From contig JABDJK010000087.1 of the NCBI GenBank assembly GCA_013002535.1, positions 1-39,472 of the forward strand: DNA of 39,472 nt, read 5' to 3'. A program made the position numbers and the translations under genes. The stretch's first letter is position 1. Each line of letters opens with the position of its first letter. Under the pieces are notes generated by a model. It ran no database searches. It was not told the origin of the DNA and saw only the letters and a program-made list of their open reading frames with translations. This DNA is from Hyphococcus sp. Lineage in GTDB: Bacteria; Pseudomonadota; Alphaproteobacteria; Caulobacterales; Parvularculaceae. This document shows, one piece after another, positions 18,243 to 26,023 of this stretch.

Positions 18243-19114
18243 TCGCGCTCTCTGGCGCGGCTGGCGAGACGTGTCGGATCAAGCGCCTGCAATACACTCA
18301 ATGCAATCGCAGAAAGATTAGAGGCCGGCGCCGGAGAAGCAAGTGCTGGCGCCAGCGACGAGCGCGATCTATCGTTTCGTATATTTTGTTCTGTATACGT
18401 ATTATGATCTACGCGCACAGACTGTTCCGAAATTACCGAAGACTGCACACTCGCAATCGCAGGCAATGCCGTGTGCGTCGCAACTGGGGCGTTTCCATTT
18501 GTTGGGGCCGCTCCCATGGACTTCGCAATCGACGCCATCACTTCGCCGACGGTTTTTGCGCGGGCGCCGTCATAAAAGACATGACGATTTGCTTTGGCGG
18601 CGGCCGGCAACAGATCGGCGGCCTTGGTTGAGGCGCCGGCCTTCAGCATTTTTGCCGCCCCTGCCGGTCCCAGGAAGTGGGCAAGATATAGATCAGCGCT
18701 GGAGGCGGCGCGGCCTATGCGCGATTTCAAAATCGCTGCGTTTTCATTGGCAAGCTCGCCCGCCAGCGCGGCCGACTTGTCGGCGTCAAAGCGCAAATTC
18801 AAAATTTCATCACGGCGCGCAGCACTCGCCACGGTAAAGCCGCCACCCGGTTTGGCGACAATATCATTGGCGAACTCACCGAGCCCATGGCGCTCGCCAT
18901 AGGCCTTCACCGCACTCAACCAGGTTTGCTCAATAAACTGGAACAATCCGGCGGCGCTGGAAGTTTTCGCCTTCGCGGCCGGGTTCATGCTCGACTCGCG
19001 CATCGCCATTTTCGCCAAAAAATCGAAATTGGCGCCTGTCGTTACGCTCGCCTTTTTAAGAGCGTTCGCGACGACGTTTGCGCCATTAGCGGATGCGGCG
19101 ATTTCGGTCGGCAT
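18239..19114 (-). CDS. SLT-domain lytic transglycosylase
   Basis: A 291-residue protein with a soluble lytic transglycosylase domain that cleaves peptidoglycan between MurNAc and GlcNAc. The catalytic Glu is in AMRESSMNPAAKA (E40), followed by the TSSAAGLFQFIEQTW core and a later LYLAHFLGPAGAAKML helix. There is no signal peptide, so export would need a holin or another route. The C-terminal third (about 210-291) is low-complexity and rich in Ala/Ser. The start at 19114 has AAGGA 6 bases upstream; the longer frame from 19198 would overlap thiO. It lies 50 bases downstream of thiO and close to a holin gene, suggesting a former or active lysis cassette. Confidence 0.88.
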   Translation of the reverse strand: MPTEIAASANGANVVANALKKASVTTGANFDFLAKMAMRESSMNPAAKAKTSSAAGLFQFIEQTWLSAVKAYGERHGLGEFANDIVAKPGGGFTVASAARRDEILNLRFDADKSAALAGELANENAAILKSRIGRAASSADLYLAHFLGPAGAAKMLKAGASTKAADLLPAAAKANRHVFYDGARAKTVGEVMASIAKSMGAAPTNGNAPVATHTALPAIASVQSSVISEQSVRVDHNTYTEQNIRNDRSRSSLAPALASPAPASNLSAIALSVLQALDPTRLASRARERD

Positions 19115-19163
19115 GACAATTCCTTTTCGTTGCCGATTTTCGCCAGTAACAGTCAAAAAAGAC

Positions 19164-20303
19164 CTAACCATGAACCGTTTGATCCTGATTTCGTCCAAAT
19201 CTATCCGGCCGGAACGGCGAAATCTCGCCGCTCGTCGCCGCGTTTTGTTCGATGAGCGCGGCGATCAGGTCCGCCGTTTTCGGGGCCAGCAGAATGCCAT
19301 TGCGATAGTGTCCCAAAGCGAGAATGATATCGTCGGGGCCGCGTATATCTGCTCCCAAAATGGGGGCGCCGTCGGGCGTTCCGGGCCGCAGACCCGCCCA
19401 TCGCTCAAGCTCCCGATAGCCGGACACCCCGGGAGCGAATGACGCGGCATTTTTTCGCAACGCGTCGATGGCGACATCATCAACGCCTAGATCGTCGCGG
19501 CCCGAGATCTCTGTAGCGCCGATTATCATGCGATCGCCGGCCTTTGGGCAAATGTAAGCGCCGGGACCGCGCACAACATGTTGGAACGCGCCGCGCGTCA
19601 TTTTTACCGAAAGCGCCTCGCCTTTTACCGGCTGGATTGGCGGCGCCGGCGAACCAGCCGGAAGCATCGCGGCGGCGGCGCCGCTGGCGAGGATCACTTT
19701 GTCGGCAAAAATTTTCTTGCCGCTCTTGAAGATTATCTCTCTTGGGCAAAAACTTTCTCCAAGCTCTTCAACGGTTTCACGCAAAAGTGGTCCGACATTT
19801 TTGGCGACGACTTTTTCGAGTGCGGCTTTCAGCTTTTGCGCATCGACCTGAGCGTCGTTGGCCGCAAACATTGCCGCATCAATCGTCTCTGATAAGCCGG
19901 GTTCAAGGGATCGCGCGGCGGCCCCGTCAAGCATCTCCACCTTGGCGCCCGCCATAGCGAGCCGGTCGTGAACCCCCTTCAATGCTGCCGATTGCGCATC
20001 GCTCAACGCAACACCGAGAATGCCATCATCGCGATAGTCAATGTCGTCGCCCGATTGCGCCTCAACTTCACTGGCGAATGACGGCCAGAGCGCCAGCGAA
20101 GCCGCGCTCAACTGGTATAATTCCTCGCCGCCTTTTTCAAATGACGGCGCCAGCATCCCTGCTGCCGCATCGCTCGCGCCGGGCTGCGCTTGGCCGGCGT
20201 CGATGACGCATATCCGCGCGCGCGTATCCGCCAAACGCAGCGCAATCGACAAGCCGATGACGCCGCCGCCAATGATCGCGATATCATATCCACGCGCCGT
20301 CAC
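19164..20303 (-). CDS. thiO: Glycine oxidase ThiO
   Basis: An FAD-dependent amine oxidase of 379 residues that oxidises glycine to iminoacetate (dehydroglycine), the nitrogen donor for ThiG. The N-terminal Rossmann motif IIGGGVIGLSIALRLAD binds FAD. The DAAAGMLAPSFE segment and the late WAGLRPGTPDGAPILG and GHYRNGILLAP blocks are typical of ThiO. It lies between a holin gene upstream (112 bases) and the transglycosylase downstream, far from thiSG at 4124-5098. A generic D-amino acid oxidase is the alternative, less likely because of the ThiO-type C-terminal blocks and the presence of thiG. Confidence 0.9.
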   Translation of the reverse strand: MTARGYDIAIIGGGVIGLSIALRLADTRARICVIDAGQAQPGASDAAAGMLAPSFEKGGEELYQLSAASLALWPSFASEVEAQSGDDIDYRDDGILGVALSDAQSAALKGVHDRLAMAGAKVEMLDGAAARSLEPGLSETIDAAMFAANDAQVDAQKLKAALEKVVAKNVGPLLRETVEELGESFCPREIIFKSGKKIFADKVILASGAAAAMLPAGSPAPPIQPVKGEALSVKMTRGAFQHVVRGPGAYICPKAGDRMIIGATEISGRDDLGVDDVAIDALRKNAASFAPGVSGYRELERWAGLRPGTPDGAPILGADIRGPDDIILALGHYRNGILLAPKTADLIAALIEQNAATSGEISPFRPDRFGRNQDQTVHG

Positions 20304-20415
20304 TGATATTTTGCCTTTCGTTCAACGCTGCGTGGACCATGGCGCCCGCACCGATAAAATCAACCGCGAAGCAATTCTTCCAACCGCACGTCTTTGTCTC
20401 GTTCATGGCGCGGTG

Positions 20416-20913
20416 TCATCGCCATGATCCGCTTTTTTCTTTCGAGCCGGACGACGAGCCAAAGATGGTATTGACAACCGCCGCCGACATTGTTGCAAGA
20501 GCGCCGAGCATAATGGAAAACTCTGTCTCCGCGGCAACCGGCAATTTGCGCGCCACCATAAATCCGAGAACGCCGAAGAACCCCAGGATAATGAGCGAGC
20601 CGAGCGCCGCCGGCGTCCAATCCTCCATAGCGATTTGTCGGGCTTGCGAATTGGCGCGACCTCCAGCGCCGATGCGTTTTTCTTCAACGTCCGCCTTGCG
20701 CAGGGCCAGCGCAAATTCCTGTTCAGCTTTTTTGAGCGCGATCAAATGTTCCGGCGAGGCAACCGCCAATGTTTCTGCGAGTTCGTCTTCATCGGCGTCC
20801 GGCGCGCCAAAAATCGCTTTTAAAATCTGCGCAACGGCGGCGCCGGCAAGCGGTCCGGCAAGAGCTGAGCGAGCATCAACTCGATGAAAATTTTTAAAAA
20901 AAATGCACCGCAT
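20416..20913 (-). CDS. Three-TM holin of the gene-transfer-agent type
   Basis: This is a 165-residue protein with a short hydrophobic N-terminal segment (about 17-34), a charged helical middle (about 40-95, ending in GRANSQARQIAMEDWTPAAL) and two further membrane helices (about 100-120 and 130-150). It ends in NTIFGSSSGSKEKSG. This layout and the FGSSSGS tail match the holins linked to release of gene transfer agents. It would make pores in the inner membrane so that a muralytic enzyme can reach the wall; the SLT gene two positions downstream is the obvious partner. The N-terminus is uncertain because the first codons are AT-rich and no good ribosome site is seen. Confidence 0.78.
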   Translation of the reverse strand: MRCIFFKNFHRVDARSALAGPLAGAAVAQILKAIFGAPDADEDELAETLAVASPEHLIALKKAEQEFALALRKADVEEKRIGAGGRANSQARQIAMEDWTPAALGSLIILGFFGVLGFMVARKLPVAAETEFSIMLGALATMSAAVVNTIFGSSSGSKEKSGSWR

Positions 20914-21286
20914 GTTACGCGGAAATTCTTTGATGAGGATAAGTTGCAGAAATTCGAAAATATTTTTTCGCGCAGAAAGCTAATCCAAAAGCAACGAAAT
21001 TTCTTTTTTAAGGCGCGTCAACGCGCGCAGGCGATTGTGGTCGAGGTCTAAATTGGGCCCGGGAATCAACTTGCGGGCGAGCAATGTTGCGTCGCACGTT
21101 AGGAATGAGAATAGAATTCGCGCGATTAAAAGAATCAAAATACAAGGGGTTAATTGAGATAGACCGCATGCGGTCGAATACTTAAACAAAATTCAATTTG
21201 CATTTGTAGGCGGATCAATCCAGATTCGCAGATTAATGATTCGCCGCCCAGGAATAGGGCGGAAACGCAACGGCGGTCTGAAATTT
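20914..21286. other. AT-rich intergenic region between holin and antiporter
   Basis: About 370 bases, noticeably AT-richer than the flanks, between divergent genes. It holds a perfect palindrome at 21162-21175 and no gene I trust. The minus-strand frame at 20980-21189 has no ribosome site and no recognisable sequence. Promoters for the holin (leftward) and antiporter (rightward) should lie here. Confidence 0.5.
21162..21175. promoter_or_regulatory. Perfect 14-base palindrome, possible operator
   Basis: GACCGCATGCGGTC is self-complementary over all 14 bases and sits in AT-rich DNA between two divergent genes. It is centred about 118 bases before the favoured antiporter start and about 255 before the holin start. 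A dimeric regulator site is the simplest reading. Confidence 0.4.
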
Positions 21287-22495
21287 ATGACACTTGCGAT
21301 CACGGCGGTAATTCTCGCCGCCTTTTTTTGGATTCTGACCAAGGCAAAGGCGCTCTCTGCGCCGTCGCGTACGCCCGCCATCCTTATCGCCCTCGGCGCC
21401 GTGGCCGCGATTATCTATCGCGCAACCGGAAACCCCTATTTGCCGTCTGAATGGGTTGCAGCCGGCGCCGATGTTCTTCTTGCCGCCCTCGCCTTTGGCG
21501 CCGCCAGCCAGTTCAAAATCTCTGAACTTGCAAAAGTCTGCCCGGCCTCCTTCCGGCTCACTATCGGCGGCGCCCCGGCATTTCTTGTCATTTGTGGTCT
21601 CGGCGCCTTTATATTGGTGCCGCAACTGCCCCTTGGCGCGGCATTTCTTGTCGCCGGCGCTCTTATGTTGAATGGCGCGGCGTTTGACCGTCGCGCCGTC
21701 GCCTCGGCGCCGGCGCCGTCCGTTATTAAGGCAGCCGTACGGCTTGAAAGCGCGGCGATCCTAGCCATCGGCGTACCCGTCGCCGTATTACTGGAAGCCG
21801 CCGCCACAGCAGCGCCAACGGCACTGCCCGCAATCACACCGATTTTTGAGGCCGCGCGGTCATTGTTCCTTGCCTTTGCGGTTGGCGGCGGGTTAGGACT
21901 CACCGCAGCTTTTCTTGATAAACGCTTGAAAAGCAGCAGATATCGCGCGGCGCCTGTAGCGTTGTCTGCGATTGTTGCCGCGGGGTTAGCGGGGTTTTTC
22001 GGATTCCATCCGGTAGTCGCGGCCGCCGCCGCCGGTCTTCTCTGGGGCGAGGATACGACTGTCCCTATCACAACCCGCGTTCGCTTGCGCCGGCGGATTG
22101 AGCGCCCGGTTGCGCCCATCGCCTATTTCGCTTTCGGAGCGCTTTTGGGCCCGCGCCTGTTCCAAGCGGATTTGCTTCTGGTCATTTTCGCCATCGCCGC
22201 CGTCACCATCATGCGCGCCCTGCCGCGTCTTCACGCATTGCGAAAATCGACGCTGCCAAAAGAGAGCCAGATGTTTCTCGCCTGGTTCGGCGGCGCGCCG
22301 GGCGCAGCCTCAGCCCTTTTCCTGATTTCACTTTTCGACGCCCCGTCGATTGTCGCGCAGGACGCGGTCCTGACTGTTGGCGCTGTCGCCGTCATCTTCG
22401 GCGTTGTGGCGGCGCGGGCGACGTCAAAACCACTCCTCAACGCCTTCCTCAAGCAGATCGTTGTGGCAAGGAAACGCAGGTTGTTTGCGGGGTAG
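21287..22495 (+). CDS. CPA-type cation:proton antiporter-like membrane protein
   Basis: A polytopic membrane protein of 402 residues with about 11-12 hydrophobic helices. The C-terminal block SQMFLAWFGGAPGAASALFLISL resembles the F-GW-GPRG-AS core of CPA1 Na+/H+ antiporters (NhaP/NhaK type). AVRLESAAILAIGVPVAVLLE aligns with their LE-ESLLND helix. The expected acidic ion-binding positions look changed: TDP is replaced by FDRR and the ND pair by AI. The protein may therefore be a variant transporter or inactive. The start is uncertain: 21236 (adding a basic 17-residue leader) is also open, and neither ATG has a strong ribosome site. Confidence 0.72.
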   Translation: MTLAITAVILAAFFWILTKAKALSAPSRTPAILIALGAVAAIIYRATGNPYLPSEWVAAGADVLLAALAFGAASQFKISELAKVCPASFRLTIGGAPAFLVICGLGAFILVPQLPLGAAFLVAGALMLNGAAFDRRAVASAPAPSVIKAAVRLESAAILAIGVPVAVLLEAAATAAPTALPAITPIFEAARSLFLAFAVGGGLGLTAAFLDKRLKSSRYRAAPVALSAIVAAGLAGFFGFHPVVAAAAAGLLWGEDTTVPITTRVRLRRRIERPVAPIAYFAFGALLGPRLFQADLLLVIFAIAAVTIMRALPRLHALRKSTLPKESQMFLAWFGGAPGAASALFLISLFDAPSIVAQDAVLTVGAVAVIFGVVAARATSKPLLNAFLKQIVVARKRRLFAG

Positions 22496-22514
22496 GCCCA
22501 GCGAAAATTACCAA

Positions 22515-22560
22515 GCCCTCACCGTGAGGTGCGAGCGCGCAGCGCGAGCCTCGAAGGGTC
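22515..22560. repeat. Intergenic REP-like repeat
   Basis: The sequence begins gccctcaccgtgaggtgcga and ends gcgcgagcctcgaagggtc. It is of the CCCTTCGAG...GAGGGTGAGGG type that is dispersed between genes in many alphaproteobacteria. It starts about 20 bases after the antiporter stop codon and sits between convergent transcripts. Confidence 0.6.
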
Positions 22561-22577
22561 ATTTGGATGGGAACCGG

Positions 22578-22757
22578 TCAAAGACAGACCGCTTCCCTGC
22601 CTGCTCCATCCGCAACGTATCTTTCAAATAGCTGGTTGTTGTAGAGATCGTCGCCAATTTTGTTCGGATAAACGTCTTGGATCACTGCTATCGGCTTTTT
22701 GCCGGCGAGCATCACCTCCAATTCATTGATAATCTGAATGACTTTCTTTGGCATCAT
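22578..22757 (-). CDS. Small hypothetical protein coupled to the kinase gene
   Basis: A 59-residue, probably soluble protein beginning MMPKKVIQIINELEVMLAG, rich in charged residues and with one Cys near the end. Its ATG at 22757 overlaps the kinase stop codon as ATGA, the usual mark of translational coupling; a second ATG follows immediately. I do not recognise a family. Its position suggests a partner or substrate of the kinase, by inference only. It could also be a chance frame, though its codon use and the overlap favour a gene. Confidence 0.55.
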   Translation of the reverse strand: MMPKKVIQIINELEVMLAGKKPIAVIQDVYPNKIGDDLYNNQLFERYVADGAGREAVCL

Positions 22758-23476
22758 TCCCAATCAAATGTCTCCAAATGCGCGCGCAGGTGAAACACTG
22801 TCGGGTAATTCGCGAGAACGAGGTCTGAACGATTGCCGAGACAGATGTCTTTGATCGCCTGCGGCTGTTTTTTGTAGTGCGCCTGCCCGCCAGTAATGTC
22901 GTAGAGGAGCCGCACAATTGACAACACGTCTGCGCGGCGTTCCTCAGCGCTGGACCGGCCCCAATCATGGAAATCGATGGTGCGCAGGGAAAAGAATACG
23001 CCGCGCCGGACTACAAAAATATTCCCGGAGTGAAGGTCGCCGTGAAATTCTTTTCGGGCGTGAATTTCTTCAATTCCGCTAGTCAAATCATAGATAAGGT
23101 GCAGCGCCTCAAACGCCGGCATACGCCCGCCGCGATAGGTCTTGAGAAAGTCTTCAAGGATTGCGCCCTCAAAATATTCAGAAATCAGGCAGAACACATA
23201 TTCATCGCCGATCCAGACTTCCTCGGCGTGTAGATATTTAACGACGATGTCGCAATCGCGCAGCGCATCAAGCTTGCGGGCGTAGCGGGCGAAACGTTTG
23301 GCGTTGGCGTTTTTTGATTTGTAATAGAGCTTCGCGGCCCGCGTGAGCCCCGTCGTCGTCTCGCGAATTTTGTAGACCTCGCCTTCCGTCCCGGCGCCGA
23401 CCTGTTCAATGACCTCATATTTCCAGGTCAGGTTATCGCCGGGCTTCAGACCGAATGATTTGCGCGGCTTCGCCAA
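22754..23476 (-). CDS. Serine/threonine protein kinase-like protein
   Basis: A compact Hanks-type kinase fold of 240 residues without membrane helix or sensor domain. It has the glycine loop GAGTEGEVY (G27-Y35), a lysine in AAKLYY (K49), the catalytic loop HGDLHSGN (H145, D147, N152) and a magnesium-loop DFH in place of DFG (D168). The core residues for phosphotransfer are therefore present, but the DFG glycine is replaced. The C-lobe is short. It starts 3 bases after the isovaleryl-CoA dehydrogenase gene and overlaps the 59-aa ORF, so the three look like one operon. Small-molecule phosphorylation is an alternative, since HGD is shared with aminoglycoside-type kinases. Confidence 0.85.
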   Translation of the reverse strand: MAKPRKSFGLKPGDNLTWKYEVIEQVGAGTEGEVYKIRETTTGLTRAAKLYYKSKNANAKRFARYARKLDALRDCDIVVKYLHAEEVWIGDEYVFCLISEYFEGAILEDFLKTYRGGRMPAFEALHLIYDLTSGIEEIHARKEFHGDLHSGNIFVVRRGVFFSLRTIDFHDWGRSSAEERRADVLSIVRLLYDITGGQAHYKKQPQAIKDICLGNRSDLVLANYPTVFHLRAHLETFDWE

Positions 23477-23479
23477 TGC

Positions 23480-24652
23480 TTAACCCGTCTTCTCGAATAA
23501 TTCCCGGCCAATCAGCATACGGCGAATTTCCGAGGTGCCGGCGCCGATCTCATAGAGTTTTGCGTCACGCAGCAGACGCCCCGTTGGGTATTCGTTGATA
23601 TAGCCGTTGCCGCCGAGGAGTTGGATGGCGTCGAGGGCGACCTGTGTTGCTTTTTCACCGGCGTAAAGAATGCAGCCAGCCGCATCCTGGCGCGTCGTCT
23701 CACCACGGTCGCAGGCCTTCGCCACTTGGTAGACATAGGATTTGCAAGCGTTGGTCGTCGTGTACATGTCGGCGATCTTGCCCTGCACCAGCTGAAATAG
23801 CCCAATGGGCTTGTTGAACTGCGTGCGCTCATGAACGTATGGCAACACTACATCCATACAAGCTTGCATGATGCCAAGCGGGCCGCCAGCGAGCACCGCA
23901 CGCTCATAATCAAGGCCCGACATCAGAACGCGGGTTCCTTCATTCAGACGGCCCAGAATATTTTCTTTCGGCACTTCGCAGTTTTCAAAGACAAGCTCGC
24001 AGGTGTCGGACCCGCGCATCCCCAGCTTGTCGAGTTTTTGCGCCGTTGAAAATCCATTAAAGTTCTTCTCAATTAGAAACGCCGTGATGCCGTGGGAGCC
24101 GGCGGTCGCGTCGGTCTTTGCATAGACAACCAGCGTATCTGCCTCCGGCCCGTTGGTGATCCACATCTTGTTGCCGTTGAGGAGATAATGATCGCCCTTG
24201 TCTTCCGCTTTCAGTTTCATCGAGACAACATCAGAGCCGGAACCCGGTTCCGACATGGCAAGCGCGCCGACATGTTCGCCGGAAACGAGTTTCGGCAAAT
24301 ATTTCTCTTTTTGTGCTTTGTTGCCATTCAGGTTGATCTGATTAACGCAAAGATTTGAATGTGCGCCATATGACAAACCAATGGCGCCGGACCCGCGCGA
24401 GATTTCCTCCATGGCGACAACATGGGCGGCATAGCCGAGGCCCGATCCGCCGTATTCTTCGTCGGCGGTGATGCCGAGCAGTCCCAGTTCGCCCAGTTCC
24501 GGCCATAGCTCGCGCGGAAATTTATTGGTCTCATCAATTTCGGCGGCGCGGGGGCTGAGCTTATCGGCGACCCAGCGCGAGACCATATCGCGCATCTCCT
24601 CAATCATCGGATCGAGATCGAATTTCATAAAGGCGTGTGAATTGGACCGCAT
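23480..24652 (-). CDS. Isovaleryl-CoA dehydrogenase
   Basis: This FAD enzyme oxidises isovaleryl-CoA to 3-methylcrotonyl-CoA in leucine degradation. The 390 residues show the acyl-CoA dehydrogenase fold: [19 protein letters not shown], the [17 protein letters not shown] flavin segment and [17 protein letters not shown]. The isovaleryl-specific catalytic Glu lies in [16 protein letters not shown] (in helix G, unlike the C-terminal Glu of most relatives). The C-terminus has [23 protein letters not shown]. Start codons at 24652 and 24628 are both possible; a GGGG lies 8 bases before 24652. The other leucine-pathway genes (carboxylase, hydratase) are not in the window; a kinase gene follows instead. 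Confidence 0.95.
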   Translation of the reverse strand: MRSNSHAFMKFDLDPMIEEMRDMVSRWVADKLSPRAAEIDETNKFPRELWPELGELGLLGITADEEYGGSGLGYAAHVVAMEEISRGSGAIGLSYGAHSNLCVNQINLNGNKAQKEKYLPKLVSGEHVGALAMSEPGSGSDVVSMKLKAEDKGDHYLLNGNKMWITNGPEADTLVVYAKTDATAGSHGITAFLIEKNFNGFSTAQKLDKLGMRGSDTCELVFENCEVPKENILGRLNEGTRVLMSGLDYERAVLAGGPLGIMQACMDVVLPYVHERTQFNKPIGLFQLVQGKIADMYTTTNACKSYVYQVAKACDRGETTRQDAAGCILYAGEKATQVALDAIQLLGGNGYINEYPTGRLLRDAKLYEIGAGTSEIRRMLIGRELFEKTG

Positions 24653-24728
24653 AACGGTTGCCCCATCTAACTACTGTTTTCGCTTATCGGGGACATGATT
24701 TACGCGCCGCGACGCGCGCCCGCAAGGG

Positions 24729-24956
24729 TTAGCCGAGACCAGAAAAAATTGCCGCCAAAGCAGCGGATAACATTGCTGCAATCCCGGCCGCTATGATTTC
24801 AGCAAAAATCCAGTTAGCGCTGGCGACACCATAAATAAGCGCGTATCCCCATTGCGTCCTGGCGGCAGCGTCGCCAGCGGCAATTACTGCGGCGACCAAA
24901 GCGAGCCGGAAAGCAAATTGTGGCGCATTGGGTAAGGCAAGGCAAAGATGAGCCAT
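24729..24956 (-). CDS. Small hydrophobic protein downstream of the channel gene
   Basis: A 75-residue frame that is almost entirely hydrophobic, with two likely membrane helices (about 14-30 and 43-72) rich in Ala/Ile. It has no clear ribosome site. In the neighbouring minus frame, the stretch just upstream (from about 25044) encodes a basic, coherent sequence (RRKEEIAARILREF...RRLAAAAITWLIFALPYP) that would join naturally onto this one with a single frameshift near 24930. It may therefore be the C-terminal half of a broken or frameshifted small membrane protein that follows the channel gene directly. Confidence 0.42.
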   Translation of the reverse strand: MAHLCLALPNAPQFAFRLALVAAVIAAGDAAARTQWGYALIYGVASANWIFAEIIAAGIAAMLSAALAAIFSGLG

Positions 24957-25049
24957 GTAATCGCGGCCGCCGCCAGCCGACGAAATGTCGGCGGCTCGTC
25001 GCGAAATTCACGCAATATTCTTGCCGCGATTTCTTCTTTTCGTCTTACA

Positions 25050-25838
25050 TTATTTGTCCGGCAGCCGTTTTGAAAGCTTCGTGATTTCGGCCCGTATCGC
25101 CGCCAATTCCCCTTCGACAGATTTCTGGCTTTCCGCCACGCCGTCGAGGATTTCATTGCTGTCTTCCTCAACCACGCGAACGACAATGGCGACAAAGAGA
25201 TTGAGCACGGTGAATGTCGCGATCAGAACGAACGTCATGAAGAATACCCAGGAGTTCGGATGCGTCGCCCTGACCTCAGCCGCGATGTCCGGCCAGCCTT
25301 CCAGTGTCATCACCTGAAACAGCGTGTACATGGACGCGAAGACGTCGCGGAACAGTTCAGGATGTTCCGGGCCGTACAATGTCGCCGCAATCACCGCAAA
25401 GACGTAAATGATGAGCGCCAGCACGACGCCGACGGACGCAATACCGGGAATGGAGTCCAACAGCGCCGAGACGACCACCCGCATGCGCGGTATAACGGTG
25501 ATCAACCGCAGGACCCGCAGCACCCGAAAGGCGCGCAAGGCGGCAAACCCGCTGGTCGCCGCCAACAGCGAAACCATGACGATGGTAAAGTCGAAGACGT
25601 TCCAGCCTTTTTTGAAATAGTTTTCGCGTTCGGCGAAAATCCGCAAACCGATTTCAAAGAGGAAGGCGTAAATGATCAATCGGTCAATCGTGCTGATGAA
25701 TTCGCCGTAATCAGCTTTGATCTTGGGGAAAGTTTCCGCGCCCAGCAAAATCGCATTCAATATGATCAGAATGAGAACGCCGCCCTGGAATCCGCGGCTT
25801 TCGATCAAATTTTCTGTTTTTTCGCGTGCAGACGCCAT
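25050..25838 (-). CDS. Bacterial voltage-gated cation channel (single-domain, six TM)
   Basis: A 262-residue member of the NaChBac-like family that works as a homotetramer in the inner membrane. Six helices are visible. S4 carries gating arginines every third residue (R102, R105, R108, R111 in LRAFRVLRVLRLI). The pore helix leads into the filter T178-LEGWPD, then S6 (about 197-222) and a short C-terminal coiled coil (about 226-258). Typical sodium channels have TLESW here; the Gly at position 181 resembles the filter of the native calcium-selective CavMr. Ion choice is thus uncertain and may be Ca2+. Confidence 0.93.
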   Translation of the reverse strand: MASAREKTENLIESRGFQGGVLILIILNAILLGAETFPKIKADYGEFISTIDRLIIYAFLFEIGLRIFAERENYFKKGWNVFDFTIVMVSLLAATSGFAALRAFRVLRVLRLITVIPRMRVVVSALLDSIPGIASVGVVLALIIYVFAVIAATLYGPEHPELFRDVFASMYTLFQVMTLEGWPDIAAEVRATHPNSWVFFMTFVLIATFTVLNLFVAIVVRVVEEDSNEILDGVAESQKSVEGELAAIRAEITKLSKRLPDK

Positions 25839-26023
25839 GAACGGGGAAAACTTTCGGCTATTCGTTAACGCTTGTAGCCATAAGCGGATTCTGGTTCCGG
25901 AAAAAAGGCGCTCCCCGCTCGTTTCTCGTTGGCCTAATCAATTGGCCTTCCGGCGAAAATCCGCTATTGCCATTCCGGTTGGCGGTTCCGTTTTGCGGGC
26001 TCGTTGGGCGAACAGGGAAAGAC

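Noticed and set aside
20980-21189. 69-residue minus-strand frame in the AT-rich region
   Set aside because: No ribosome site and no family resemblance; its hydrophobic start is explained by AT-rich DNA.
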